A stretch of 64,000 bases of DNA from Kitasatospora sp. A2-31 (GTDB lineage: Bacteria > Actinomycetota > Actinomycetes > Streptomycetales > Streptomycetaceae). The notes under the pieces were generated by a model. That model was given only the letters and a program-made list of their open reading frames with translations, was not told the DNA's origin and did not search any database. Position numbers and translations under genes: made by a program. How positions within the stretch are numbered: the first letter of the stretch is position 1; every line of letters begins with the position of its first letter. Positions 52,420-61,332 of the stretch are shown one piece after another. Where the stretch lies: positions 209,697-273,696 of the forward strand of contig NZ_JAKNTA010000004.1 in NCBI RefSeq assembly GCF_022288725.1, in the 5' to 3' direction.

Positions 52420-53549
52420 GCGCCGCCGTCTTCCGCGGGCTGTTCGGCCACGACCCCGAGGGGGAGTGGGCCGCGCCCGGCCGGGTCAACCTGATCGGCG
52501 AGCACACCGACTACAACGACGGCTTCTCGCTCCCGATCGCCCTGGAGCAGACCGTCCGGGCCTGGGCGCGCCGCCGTGACGACGGCCTGCTCAGGCTCGC
52601 CAGCACCCGGACGCCGGGCCGGGTCGTCGAACTGGACGTCGCCGCCCTCGTCCCGGGCGGCGACGAGGGCTGGGCGGCCTACCCGGCCGGCGTCGTCTGG
52701 GCGCTGCGCCGGGCCGGCCACGCCGTCGGCGGCGCGGACGTGCTGATCGACAGCGACGTGCCGGCCGGCGCCGGCCTCTCCTCCTCCGCCGCCCTCGAGT
52801 GCGCCGTCGCCACGGCCTACGCGGACCTGCACGGCCTCGCCCTCGGACCCAGGGAACTGGCGCTGCTCGCCCAGCGGGCCGAGAACGAGTTCGTCGGCGT
52901 CCCCTGCGGGGTGATGGACCAGATGGCCTCGATGTGCTGCCGGGCCGGCAGCGCCCTCCACCTCGACGCCCGCGACCTCGCCACCCGCGACATCCCGTTC
53001 GACCCGGGCGCGGCCGGGCTGGTGCTGCTGGTCGTCGACACCCGGGTCCACCACGACCTCGGGGACGGCGCCTACGCCGCGCTGCGGACCGGCTGCGAAC
53101 GGGCCGCCGCCCTGCTCGGCCTGCCCGCCCTGCGCGACCTCGCCCCGGCGGACCTGGACGCCGCCCTCGGCCGCCTGCCGGCCGAACTGCGGCCGCTGGT
53201 GCGCCACGTGGTCACCGAGGACGAGCGCGTCCGGCAGGCGGTGGACGTGCTGGAGAAGGATCCGGCGGCCCTCGGCCCGATCCTCACCGCGGGCCACGCC
53301 TCGCTGCGCGACGACTACCGGGTCTCCTGCGCCGAGACCGACCTGGTCGTCACCACGGCCGTCGCGGCCGGAGCGCTCGGCGCCCGGATGACCGGCGGGG
53401 GCTTCGGCGGCTCGGTGGTCGTCCTGGTCGAGCAGGGCGCCGCCGCCGGGGTGGCCGAGGCGGTCACGGCGGCCTTCGCCGCCGCCGGCCACACCGCGCC
53501 CGGGATCCACACCGCCACCCCGTCCCGCGGCGCGCACCGGGTCCGCTGA
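52416..53549 (+). CDS. galK: Galactokinase
   Basis: A 377-residue GHMP-family kinase that phosphorylates galactose at C1. Seen: the galactokinase signature GRVNLIGEHTDYNDGFSLPI near residue 23, the GHMP ATP-binding motif VPAGAGLSSSAALECAVATA near 112, the catalytic Asp region PCGVMDQMASM, and ARMTGGGFGGSVVVL near 325. Start ATG overlaps the galT stop (ATGA). With the upstream alpha-galactosidase it completes a route from galactosides to UDP-galactose. Confidence 0.95.
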   Translation: MSAAVFRGLFGHDPEGEWAAPGRVNLIGEHTDYNDGFSLPIALEQTVRAWARRRDDGLLRLASTRTPGRVVELDVAALVPGGDEGWAAYPAGVVWALRRAGHAVGGADVLIDSDVPAGAGLSSSAALECAVATAYADLHGLALGPRELALLAQRAENEFVGVPCGVMDQMASMCCRAGSALHLDARDLATRDIPFDPGAAGLVLLVVDTRVHHDLGDGAYAALRTGCERAAALLGLPALRDLAPADLDAALGRLPAELRPLVRHVVTEDERVRQAVDVLEKDPAALGPILTAGHASLRDDYRVSCAETDLVVTTAVAAGALGARMTGGGFGGSVVVLVEQGAAAGVAEAVTAAFAAAGHTAPGIHTATPSRGAHRVR

Positions 53550-53654
53550 GTACGGCCGGGGCCGGCCGGACCGGTCCCGGCCCGGCCGGCCACCCGGCTG
53601 CCTGGTCCTGACAGGGCCAGGCAGCCGCACGGCGCCGTGCGGGAGACTGGCCGG

Positions 53655-54515
53655 GTGAGCGCTTCGAACACCCTCAGCGAGTTCCTCCGGACCCGGCGCG
53701 CCCGGCTCCGCCCCGAGGACGTCGACCTGCCGGAATTCGGCGGCCGCCGCCGGGTGGCCGGCCTGCGCCGGGAGGAGCTCGCCCAGCTCGCCGGGGTGAG
53801 CGTCGACTACTACACCAGGCTGGAACAGGGCCGCGTCGGCAACCCGTCCGACGCCGTCCTCGACGCCGTCGCCCGCAGCCTGCGGCTCGACCCCGACGAG
53901 GCCCGGCACCTGCACCGGCTGGCCCGTCCCCGTCCGGCCGGCCGCGCCGCGGCCGAGCCGCCGGCGCCGCGCGGCCCGCAGCCGGTCCGGCCGATGCTCG
54001 CCCGTCTGCTGGAGCAGCTCCACGACACCCCCGCCATGGTGATGGGCCGCCGGATGGACGTCCTGGCCTGGAACCCGGCCGCCACGGCGCTGTTCGGCGA
54101 CTACGCCGCGCTCGCCCCCGCCGAGCGGAACATCGCCAGGATCACCTTCCTCGACCCCGCCTCGCGCGAGCTCTACGCGGACTGGGCCGCCTGCGCGCGG
54201 GAGAACGTGGCCTTCCTCCACCTGGAGGCCGGCCGCCGGCCCGAGGACCGCAGGCTGGCCGCGCTGATCGGCGAACTCTCCATGCGCAGCGAGGAGTTCC
54301 GCCGCTGGTGGGCCGAGCACCCGGTGCGGGACAAGACGTCCGGCCGCAAGTGCTTCCACCACCCGCTGGTCGGCCGGCTCGACCTCGCCTACGACACCCT
54401 GCGTCCGACCGACGACCCAGACCAGGCCCTGATCACCTACGCCGCGGACCCGGGCAGCCCGTCCGACGACGCCCTGCGGATGCTCCTCACCTGGGCGGCC
54501 ACCCCGGTCGGCTGA
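53655..54515 (+). CDS. XRE-family regulator with MmyB-like ligand-binding domain
   Basis: A 286-residue regulator. The N-terminal XRE HTH (FLRTRRARLRPEDVDLPEFG, GLRREELAQLAGVSVDYYTRLEQG) and a C-terminal PAS-like domain (MVMGRRMDVLAWNPAATALFGDYAA, WWAEHPVRDKTSGRKCFHHPLVGRLDLAYD) match the MmyB/MltR-type actinomycete family, whose members bind fatty-acid-like ligands and often control neighbouring oxidoreductase genes. GTG 53655 is preferred; an earlier GTG at 53637 is possible. A partner gene is not obvious here. Confidence 0.87.
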   Translation: MSASNTLSEFLRTRRARLRPEDVDLPEFGGRRRVAGLRREELAQLAGVSVDYYTRLEQGRVGNPSDAVLDAVARSLRLDPDEARHLHRLARPRPAGRAAAEPPAPRGPQPVRPMLARLLEQLHDTPAMVMGRRMDVLAWNPAATALFGDYAALAPAERNIARITFLDPASRELYADWAACARENVAFLHLEAGRRPEDRRLAALIGELSMRSEEFRRWWAEHPVRDKTSGRKCFHHPLVGRLDLAYDTLRPTDDPDQALITYAADPGSPSDDALRMLLTWAATPVG

Positions 54516-54550
54516 CGGACCGGTCCCGCTGCGTGGCGCGCGGGGACGAC

Positions 54551-54580
54551 GGAGGGCCCCGCCGTACGGCGGGGCCCTCC
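54551..54580. terminator. Bidirectional terminator, 30-base perfect palindrome
   Basis: GGAGGGCCCCGCCG-TA-CGGCGGGGCCCTCC, fully palindromic, between the XRE gene and the convergent second collagenase. Confidence 0.85.
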
Positions 54581-54622
54581 TGGTCCGGTGCGCGGCGCCC
54601 GCGTGGTGCGGGGCGCTCCCGG

Positions 54623-56947
54623 CTACTGGTACTGCGTGGTGACGGTGACGCCGCTGAAGTCCTGCTGCCCGGCGGCGAGGCTGAAGTAGACCCAGCCGGC
54701 CGGCGGGTTGCTGATGGTCAGCGTCTCGTTGTTGCCGGCGTTGGTGGACTTCGCCAGGTAGTTGCCGGTGGTGGCCCAGCTGCCGCCGCCGTAGTACAGG
54801 TCGGCGTTGCCGGTGCCGCCGCTGCTGGTGATGGTCAGCTGCTTGACGCCCGCCGGCAGGTTCAGGAAGTGGTAGCTGTAGTTGCCGGCGGTGGCCGAGA
54901 GGTTGTCCCGCCGGCAGTTGTTGTCGAACTGCCGGGTGTCGGCGATCGTGCAGACCGGGGTGGTCGGGGCGACCGGGGCGTCCGGCAGCGGGCCGCAGTC
55001 GTTGCCGGCGCAGGCGCTCAGCCAGGCGTCGAAGCCGGCGTCGTAGCGGGTGCCGATGGTCTGCTTCAGGATGGCGCGGGCGCCGTTCCAGTCACCCGTG
55101 CGGTACTTGGCGAGCACGGCGTCCATGTCGGCGCGGTGCTGCTGCAGCATGTAGCGGGTGGCCAGCCAGCCCCAGCGGTAGACACGCACGGAGTTGACGG
55201 TGGCGTCGCCGGTCTGGTCGTAGACGGTGTCGAACAGCTCGCTGAGCTTGTAGGTCTTCTTCGCCGCCTCGGTGATCGCGTCGGCGTTGCGCTCGTTGCG
55301 GTAGCCGTAGGAGATGTTCTCCGCGATGCCCTCGACCCACCAGATGGTCGGGGTGACGATGCCGGCGTCGAAGTCGCCGTACATGTTGTAGCGGCCGTCG
55401 AGGTAGTGGGTGTACTCGTGGTTCAGGTTCCAGATCGAGAACGACGGCCGCAGCCAGGACGCCTCGTGGGCGATGAAGCGGGCCTGGTTGCCCGGCTTGG
55501 ACGGGTCGCCCTCCTCGTACATGCCGCCGTTGTCGACGTCGATGTTGTAGAAGGCCCAGGCGTACAGCGAGTACTGGTCGTAGTCGTCGAAGACGACGAC
55601 CTCCAGGTTGGTGTTCACGTCGCCGGGGATGGCGCCCTTGTCACCGATGATCCGGTGGAAGTAGGCGTCCTGGTTGATCAGGCTGGTGCAGGTGGTGGCG
55701 AGCTGCGCGGGCGACATGTCCTGCGCCTTGATCCTCAGACCGTCGTTGCAGGTCTGCTGGATCGGCAGGACCACCGGGATGAGGCGGGTGCCCAGGTCGC
55801 AGATGCCGTAGTCGGCGCAGTGGTTCTTGTCGAACTCACGGGTGGCCCAGCCCAGGTTCATGGTGATCGGGGCGGTGGGGCCCGTGTTCGGGTAGCGGTT
55901 GATCAGGTCCTTCAGCATCGGCCGCAGCTGGGTCTGCAGCTCGGGGACCTGCAGCGCGTAGCCGAGGTAGCGGCCGATGTTGCTGACGACGTCCCAGCGG
56001 TTCAGCAGCGAGTCGTTGCGGGTGATGAAGCCGGACCAGGAGGTGAGGATGCCGGTGTCGGCCTTGAGCGCGGCCTTCCAGCCGGTGCCGTCGTTCGTGG
56101 ACGCGAAGCCGTCCTTGAGGACCCAGTCGAACTCGGCCACGGTGGCCGTCATCCGCTCGGGCCAGGTACCCGTGTAGTGGTCGAGCAGCCACTTGAAGAA
56201 GCCGGCGTAGCGGCCCAGGGTGTCGGTCTGGCCGATCACCTTCACGACCTCGACCAGGAGCTCGCCGTTGGCGGTGGTGGCGTCCTTGCTGTGCGCGTTG
56301 GCGAAGAAGGCGTCCAGCGCGCCACGGGTGGCGGCGGCCAGGGTCGGGCTGTAGCTGCCGACGGCGCCGGGGTTGATCGACTGCTGGTAGTAACCCGCCC
56401 GCAGGAAGAGGACCAGCTGACCGACGGCCGTGCCGTTGTCGCCCGGGTAGGCCGGGGAGGCGTCGCGCAGCGCGTTGGCGACGGTCACCATGTTGGACTC
56501 GCGGAACGCGGTCGCGGCGGTGTTCGCGTCGACGTTGAACAGCGGGTAGGTGCAGTCGACCCGCGGCAGCGCCTTGAGCTGCTGCACCAGCGCGCCGCCG
56601 GTGGCGTTGATCACGCCGGACAGGTCCGGACACGGGTCCCCGGCGGCGGCCGAGAACTGCTTGGCGGCCTTGACGGGGGCGGTGGCCGGGGCGGCCGGCG
56701 GGGCGTGCTCCTCGGTGCTGTCCTGCGCGGAGATCTTGAAGGGGCTGTTGCTCCTGGCGTCGGGCGACTTGGGCACCGGGATCGACCGCGGGGCGGCGGC
56801 GCCGGTGGCGCTGGTGTTCGCCGGGGCCGCGGTGCTGGCCGGGGCGGCCTGGCTCGCCGGGGCGAAGAGGCCGAGCGCGATGAAGAAGGCCGCGCCGAGC
56901 GCAGGGAGCCTGCGCGCGTTGGCCTTGGATATCCGGAAGGGACGCAT
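54623..56947 (-). CDS. Secreted microbial collagenase (peptidase M9) with PPC domain
   Basis: A 774-residue zinc metalloprotease. Signal peptide within ANARRLPALGAAFFIALGLF followed by APASQAA. M9 N-terminal domain: ALVQQLKALPRVDCTYPLFN. Catalytic region: WNLNHEYTHYLDGRYNMYGD near residue 507 with HExxH, and a downstream Glu in VEGIAENISYGYRNE. The C-terminus is a pre-peptidase C-terminal (PPC) collagen-binding-type domain (YSYHFLNLPAGVKQLTITSS, GNADLYYGGGSW, GWVYFSLAAGQQDFSGV). This differs from the 40554 enzyme, which lacks PPC. The gene is preceded by a perfect inverted repeat. Confidence 0.92.
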   Translation of the reverse strand: MRPFRISKANARRLPALGAAFFIALGLFAPASQAAPASTAAPANTSATGAAAPRSIPVPKSPDARSNSPFKISAQDSTEEHAPPAAPATAPVKAAKQFSAAAGDPCPDLSGVINATGGALVQQLKALPRVDCTYPLFNVDANTAATAFRESNMVTVANALRDASPAYPGDNGTAVGQLVLFLRAGYYQQSINPGAVGSYSPTLAAATRGALDAFFANAHSKDATTANGELLVEVVKVIGQTDTLGRYAGFFKWLLDHYTGTWPERMTATVAEFDWVLKDGFASTNDGTGWKAALKADTGILTSWSGFITRNDSLLNRWDVVSNIGRYLGYALQVPELQTQLRPMLKDLINRYPNTGPTAPITMNLGWATREFDKNHCADYGICDLGTRLIPVVLPIQQTCNDGLRIKAQDMSPAQLATTCTSLINQDAYFHRIIGDKGAIPGDVNTNLEVVVFDDYDQYSLYAWAFYNIDVDNGGMYEEGDPSKPGNQARFIAHEASWLRPSFSIWNLNHEYTHYLDGRYNMYGDFDAGIVTPTIWWVEGIAENISYGYRNERNADAITEAAKKTYKLSELFDTVYDQTGDATVNSVRVYRWGWLATRYMLQQHRADMDAVLAKYRTGDWNGARAILKQTIGTRYDAGFDAWLSACAGNDCGPLPDAPVAPTTPVCTIADTRQFDNNCRRDNLSATAGNYSYHFLNLPAGVKQLTITSSGGTGNADLYYGGGSWATTGNYLAKSTNAGNNETLTISNPPAGWVYFSLAAGQQDFSGVTVTTQYQ

Positions 56948-57002
56948 CTGTGGGGGCCTCCGGGGCCGTTCGGGGCCGCGGAATGGGGCGCGGCCTCTCG
57001 AT

Positions 57003-57025
57003 GTGTGACATGTAAAATGTCACAC
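57003..57025. promoter_or_regulatory. Perfect inverted repeat upstream of the second collagenase gene
   Basis: GTGTGACAT - GTAAA - ATGTCACAC, 9-bp arms, 56 bases before the start codon. Such a dyad is likely a repressor operator. The ACAT/ATGT core is shared with the site before the first collagenase gene. Confidence 0.65.
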
Positions 57026-57220
57026 CCGCGCCACGGCGGGAAGCCCCCCGCGGAGATTGCCGCGCGCCGCAACCGAAACGTTGTCAGGGATCCCCCGTCC
57101 CACTGCCCGAAGCGGGGTGATTCGGGCGCATGGCCTCCGCCCGACCCGCCGCCGCTCCTGCAAGCTGCCGACGGCCCGCTCCGCCTGACGGGTCGTGAGG
57201 CCCGGCCGTGCGTGGCGTAC

Positions 57221-57298
57221 GACGGCGTGTGACGTCCGAGGGCGTGTCCAGTTCGACGGCGTGTGAGCTCGACGGCGTGTGAGTTCGACGGCGTGTGA
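57221..57298 (+). repeat. Five-copy 16-17 bp direct repeat upstream of sodF
   Basis: Units of GACGGCGTGTGA plus a 4-5 base linker begin at 57221, 57238, 57255, 57271 and 57287; the second is degenerate (GAGGGCGTGTCC). The last three are nearly identical. The array ends about 30 bases before the putative Nur site and may be a regulatory or merely unstable sequence. Confidence 0.6.
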
Positions 57299-57325
57299 GG
57301 AATAAGCAGGAGCCCATACTTCGTT

Positions 57326-57346
57326 CTTGCAACTCATACGCAATAG
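57326..57346 (+). promoter_or_regulatory. Putative Nur (nickel-responsive Fur-type) site at the sodF promoter
   Basis: TTGCAACTCATACGCAAT (within 57326-57346) with TTGC / GCAA dyad symmetry. In Streptomyces, nickel-bound Nur represses sodF, and the site described there contains two TTGCAA-like half-sites. The match is by eye. Confidence 0.55.
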
Positions 57347-57402
57347 TGTGGTGCCGGCACGATCACCACCCGTCGAACCCGCCGAAAGGGGCTTGTCCCA
57401 CC

Positions 57403-58005
57403 ATGGGCACCTACTCGCTTCCCGACCTGCCGTACGACTACTCCGCGCTGGAGCGGGCGATGTCCGCCGAGATCCTGGAGCTGCACCACTCCAAGCACCA
57501 CGCGGCCTACGTCAAGGGCGCCAACGACACCCTGGAGCAGCTCGCCGAGGCGCGCGACAAGGAGCAGTTCGGCGGCCTGGTCGGCCTGCAGAAGACCTTC
57601 GCCTTCCACCTGTCCGGCCACGTGCTGCACTCGCTGTTCTGGCAGAACCTCTCGCCCGAGGGCGGCGACCGCCCCGAGGGCGAGCTGGCCGACGCCATCA
57701 CCGAGCACTTCGGCAGCTTCGAGGCCTTCAAGAAGCAGCTCACCAACGCCACCACGGGCGTCCAGGGCTCCGGCTGGGGGATCCTCTCCTGGGAGCCGCT
57801 GGGCCGGCGTCTGATCGTCGAGCAGGTCTACGACCACCACGGCAACGTGGGTCAGAACACCACCCCGCTGCTCGCCTTCGACGCCTGGGAGCACGCCTAC
57901 TACCTGCAGTACCGCAACGTCCGCCCCGACTACGTCACCCGCCTCTGGGACGTCGTCAACTGGCAGGACGTCTCGGAGCGCTTCGCGGCCGTCAGGTCCG
58001 CCTGA
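57403..58005 (+). CDS. sodF: Iron-type superoxide dismutase
   Basis: A 200-residue Fe/Mn-family SOD that dismutes superoxide in the cytoplasm. Metal ligands: H28 in LELHHSKHH, the His in the [10 protein letters not shown] helix, and the Asp and His of [11 protein letters not shown] near residue 162. [20 protein letters not shown] is the family's central segment. Streptomyces SodF is the enzyme made when nickel (needed for SodN) is scarce; the upstream Nur-like site fits this. ATG 57403. A run of CCTGACCG repeats follows the stop. Confidence 0.95.
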   Translation: MGTYSLPDLPYDYSALERAMSAEILELHHSKHHAAYVKGANDTLEQLAEARDKEQFGGLVGLQKTFAFHLSGHVLHSLFWQNLSPEGGDRPEGELADAITEHFGSFEAFKKQLTNATTGVQGSGWGILSWEPLGRRLIVEQVYDHHGNVGQNTTPLLAFDAWEHAYYLQYRNVRPDYVTRLWDVVNWQDVSERFAAVRSA

Positions 58006-58054
58006 CCGCCTGACCGCCTGACCGCCTGACCACGCGGCCGCCGGCCGCGACGCG

Positions 58055-58087
58055 AGGACCCCGGACCGCTCACCGGTCCGGGGTCCT
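58055..58087. terminator. Bidirectional terminator between sodF and meaB
   Basis: A 14-bp perfect stem (58055-58068 and 58074-58087) with a 5-base loop, between converging genes. Confidence 0.82.
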
Positions 58088-58115
58088 TCCCTCCGGTGGT
58101 TCCGCCCGGGCGGGT

Positions 58116-59114
58116 TCACCCGGCCGGGGGGCCGAAGAAGCCCTCCAGGATGCGCTGCGCGGCCAGGCCGGGGGGCAGCGAGCCGGCGCGCACCTGCTGT
58201 TCCAACTCGGGGGCGAGGCGCCGGACCTCCGGGTGCTCGTGCAGGCGGGCGTAGAGCTGGTCGTGGACCATGGCCCAGGTCCACTCGACCTGCTGGTCCC
58301 GGCGCTTGGCCTGGAGCGCGCCGGTGGCGTCGAGGACCTTGCGGTGCTGCTGGATGCGCTCCCACAGCACGTCGAGGCCGGCGCCGTCGCGGCCGCTGCA
58401 GGTCAGCACCGGCGGCGTCCACGGCGCGTCCGGCGCCTGCAACAGCCGCAGGGCACCGGCGAGTTCGCGGGCGGCTGCCTTGGCGTCGGTCTCGTGGGGG
58501 CCGTCCGCCTTGTTGACGGCGATGACGTCCGCGAGCTCCAGCACGCCCTTCTTGATGCCCTGCAGCTGGTCGCCGGTGCGGGCCAGACTGAGCAGCAGGA
58601 AGGTGTCGACCATCCCCGCCACCGTCGTCTCCGACTGCCCGACGCCGACCGTCTCGATCAGGACGACGTCGTAGCCGGCCGCCTCCATCACCACCATGGA
58701 CTCCCGGGTGGCCTTGGCGACCCCGCCGAGCGTCCCGGAGGTGGGGGAGGGGCGGACGAAGGCGTTCCGGTCGACGGCCAGGCGCTCCATCCTCGTCTTG
58801 TCGCCCAGGATGGAGCCGCCGGTGCGGCTGGAGGTCGGGTCGACGGCCAGGACCGCCACCCGGTGGCCCAGCCCGGTGAGCATCGTGCCGAAGGAGTCGA
58901 TGAAGGTCGACTTGCCGACGCCCGGAACGCCGGTGATGCCCACCCGGAGGGCACCGCCCGCATGCGGCAGCAGCCGCCGGAGCAACTGCTGCGCCAGCGC
59001 GCGGTGGTCGGGCCGGGTGGACTCGACGAGGGTGACGGCCCGCGCGATCCAGGCGCGCGAGCCGTCCAGGACGCCCGTCGCGTAGCTGTCGAGGTCGATC
59101 GTCCGCGGTGGCAT
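58116..59114 (-). CDS. meaB: Methylmalonyl-CoA mutase-associated GTPase MeaB
   Basis: A 332-residue G3E-family GTPase that loads and protects adenosylcobalamin on methylmalonyl-CoA mutase. Seen: P-loop GITGVPGVGKSTFIDSFG near residue 63, AVDPTSSRTGGSILGDKTRM (base recognition and switch region), ETVGVGQSE (Walker B), and NKADGPHE. It follows mutB on the minus strand by 13 bases, as in most mutase operons. Confidence 0.94.
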   Translation of the reverse strand: MPPRTIDLDSYATGVLDGSRAWIARAVTLVESTRPDHRALAQQLLRRLLPHAGGALRVGITGVPGVGKSTFIDSFGTMLTGLGHRVAVLAVDPTSSRTGGSILGDKTRMERLAVDRNAFVRPSPTSGTLGGVAKATRESMVVMEAAGYDVVLIETVGVGQSETTVAGMVDTFLLLSLARTGDQLQGIKKGVLELADVIAVNKADGPHETDAKAAARELAGALRLLQAPDAPWTPPVLTCSGRDGAGLDVLWERIQQHRKVLDATGALQAKRRDQQVEWTWAMVHDQLYARLHEHPEVRRLAPELEQQVRAGSLPPGLAAQRILEGFFGPPAG

Positions 59115-59127
59115 GACGGTCAGCGGC

Positions 59128-61332
59128 TCACAGCTCGTGGCCGAGGTCGGCCGCCAGCGACTTCAGCAGGTCGTAGGCGGCGTCCGGGATCACCGTGCCG
59201 GGCGGGAAGACCGCCGCGGCGCCCGCCTCGTACAGCGCGTCGAAGTCCTGCGGGGGGATCACCCCGCCGACCACGATGGTGATGTCGTCCCGGCCGGCCT
59301 CGGCCAGTTCGGCGCGCAGCGCCGGCACCAGGGTGAGGTGCCCGGCGGCCAGCGAGGAGACGCCGACGATGTGCACGTCCGCCTCGACGGCCTGGCGGGC
59401 CACCTCCGCCGGGGTCTGGAACAGCGGGCCGACGTCCACCGTGAAACCGAGGTCGGCGAAGGCGGTGGCGATCACCTTCTGGCCGCGGTCGTGGCCGTCC
59501 TGGCCCATCTTGGCGACCAGGATGCGCGGACGGCGGCCCTCGGCCTGCTCGAACCGCTCGACCAGGTCCCGGGTGCGCTGGAGGGGGGCCGACTGGCCCG
59601 CTTCGTCTCGGTACACACCGGAGATCGTACGGATCTGGCCCGAATGGCGGCCGTACACCTTCTCCAGGGCGTCCGAGATCTCCCCGACGGTGGCCTTGGC
59701 CCGGGCCGCGCCGACGGCCAGGTGCAGCAGGTTGCCGTCCAGCGCGCCGCCGCGCTGCGGGCCTGCCTCGGCGGCCCGGGTCAGGGCGTGCAGGGCGGCC
59801 TGGGTCGCGGCCTCGTCGCGCTCGTCGCGCAGGCGGCGCAGCTTCTCGATCTGGCGCGCCCGCACCGAGGAGTTGTCGACCTTGAGCACGTCGATCTGCT
59901 CGTCGCTCTCCACCCGGTACTTGTTGACGCCGATCACCGGCTGGCGGCCGGAGTCGATTCGGGCCTGGGTCCGCGCGGCGGCCTCCTCGACCCGCAGCTT
60001 GGGGATGCCGGCGTCGATCGCCTTGGCCATGCCGCCGGCCGCCTCCACCTCCTGGATGTGCTGCCAGGCGCGGTTGGCCAGGTCGTGGGTGAGCTTCTCG
60101 ACGTACGCGGAGCCGCCCCACGGGTCGATGACCCGGCAGGTGCCGGACTCCTGCTGGAGCAGCAGCTGGGTGTTGCGGGCGATCCGGGCCGAGAAGTCGG
60201 TCGGCAGCGCGAGCGCCTCGTCCAGCGCGTTGGTGTGCAGCGACTGGGTGTGGCCCTGGGTGGCCGCCATCGCCTCCACGCAGGTGCGGGTGACGTTGTT
60301 GAACACGTCCTGCGCGGTGAGCGACCAGCCGGAGGTCTGCGAATGGGTGCGCAGCGACAGCGACTTGGCGTTCTTCGGGTCGAACTGCTTGACCAGCTTG
60401 GCCCAGAGCAGCCGGGCCGCGCGGAGCTTGGCGACCTCCATGAAGAAGTTCATCCCGATCGCCCAGAAGAACGACAGGCGCGGCGCGAAGGCGTCCACGT
60501 CCAGCCCCACGTCCAGACCCGCCCGCAGGTACTCCACCCCGTCGGCCAGCGTGTACGCCAGCTCCAGGTCGGCCGTGGCCCCGGCCTCCTGGATGTGGTA
60601 GCCGGAGATGGAGATGGAGTTGTACCGCGGCATCTTCTGCGAGGTGTACGCGAAGATGTCCGAGATGATCCGCATCGACGGCTGCGGCGGGTAGATGTAG
60701 GTGTTGCGGACCATGAACTCCTTGAGGATGTCGTTCTGGATGGTCCCCGCCAGCTTCTCGGGCGGCACCCCCTGCTCCTCGGCGGCCACGATGTAGAGCG
60801 CCAGGACCGGCAGCACCGCGCCGTTCATGGTCATCGACACCGACATCCGGTCCAGCGGGATGCCGTCGAAGAGCTGGCGCATGTCGTAGATGGAGTCGAT
60901 CGCCACGCCGGCCATGCCGACGTCGCCGGTGACGCGCGGGTGGTCGCTGTCGTAGCCGCGGTGGGTCGGCAGGTCGAAGGCGACCGAGAGGCCCTTCTGG
61001 CCGGCCGCCAGGTTGCGGCGGTAGAAGGCGTTGGACTCCTCGGCGGTGGAGAAGCCGGCGTACTGCCGGACCGTCCACGGCTGGTTCACGTACATGGTCG
61101 GGTACGGCCCGCGCAGGTACGGGGCGATGCCCGGGTAGGTGCCCAGGAAGTCGAGGCCGGCCAGGTCGTCCGCGGTGTACAGCGGCTTGACGCCGATGCC
61201 CTCGGGGGTGTCCCAGACCAGCTCGTCGACGTCCTTGCCGGTGGCCTGCCGCCAGGCGGCGCGCCACTGGCCGTCGGTGACGCCCGCGGAGCCGTCCCGG
61301 TCCAGCCCGATGCCGGTGAAGTCGGGAATCAT
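59128..61332 (-). CDS. mutB: Methylmalonyl-CoA mutase large subunit
   Basis: A 734-residue catalytic subunit that interconverts succinyl-CoA and methylmalonyl-CoA using adenosylcobalamin. Seen: the substrate barrel with [19 protein letters not shown] and [16 protein letters not shown], and the C-terminal cobalamin domain with [20 protein letters not shown] (DxHxxG) near residue 610, plus [13 protein letters not shown] 61332 overlaps the mutA stop by 4 bases. With the pccB gene at 7839 it links propionyl-CoA, methylmalonyl-CoA and succinyl-CoA. Confidence 0.95.
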   Translation of the reverse strand: MIPDFTGIGLDRDGSAGVTDGQWRAAWRQATGKDVDELVWDTPEGIGVKPLYTADDLAGLDFLGTYPGIAPYLRGPYPTMYVNQPWTVRQYAGFSTAEESNAFYRRNLAAGQKGLSVAFDLPTHRGYDSDHPRVTGDVGMAGVAIDSIYDMRQLFDGIPLDRMSVSMTMNGAVLPVLALYIVAAEEQGVPPEKLAGTIQNDILKEFMVRNTYIYPPQPSMRIISDIFAYTSQKMPRYNSISISGYHIQEAGATADLELAYTLADGVEYLRAGLDVGLDVDAFAPRLSFFWAIGMNFFMEVAKLRAARLLWAKLVKQFDPKNAKSLSLRTHSQTSGWSLTAQDVFNNVTRTCVEAMAATQGHTQSLHTNALDEALALPTDFSARIARNTQLLLQQESGTCRVIDPWGGSAYVEKLTHDLANRAWQHIQEVEAAGGMAKAIDAGIPKLRVEEAAARTQARIDSGRQPVIGVNKYRVESDEQIDVLKVDNSSVRARQIEKLRRLRDERDEAATQAALHALTRAAEAGPQRGGALDGNLLHLAVGAARAKATVGEISDALEKVYGRHSGQIRTISGVYRDEAGQSAPLQRTRDLVERFEQAEGRRPRILVAKMGQDGHDRGQKVIATAFADLGFTVDVGPLFQTPAEVARQAVEADVHIVGVSSLAAGHLTLVPALRAELAEAGRDDITIVVGGVIPPQDFDALYEAGAAAVFPPGTVIPDAAYDLLKSLAADLGHEL

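Noticed and set aside
57999..58030. CCTGACCG tandem repeat after sodF as a functional site
   Set aside because: Only about four short units overlapping the stop codon and directly before the terminator; likely slippage.
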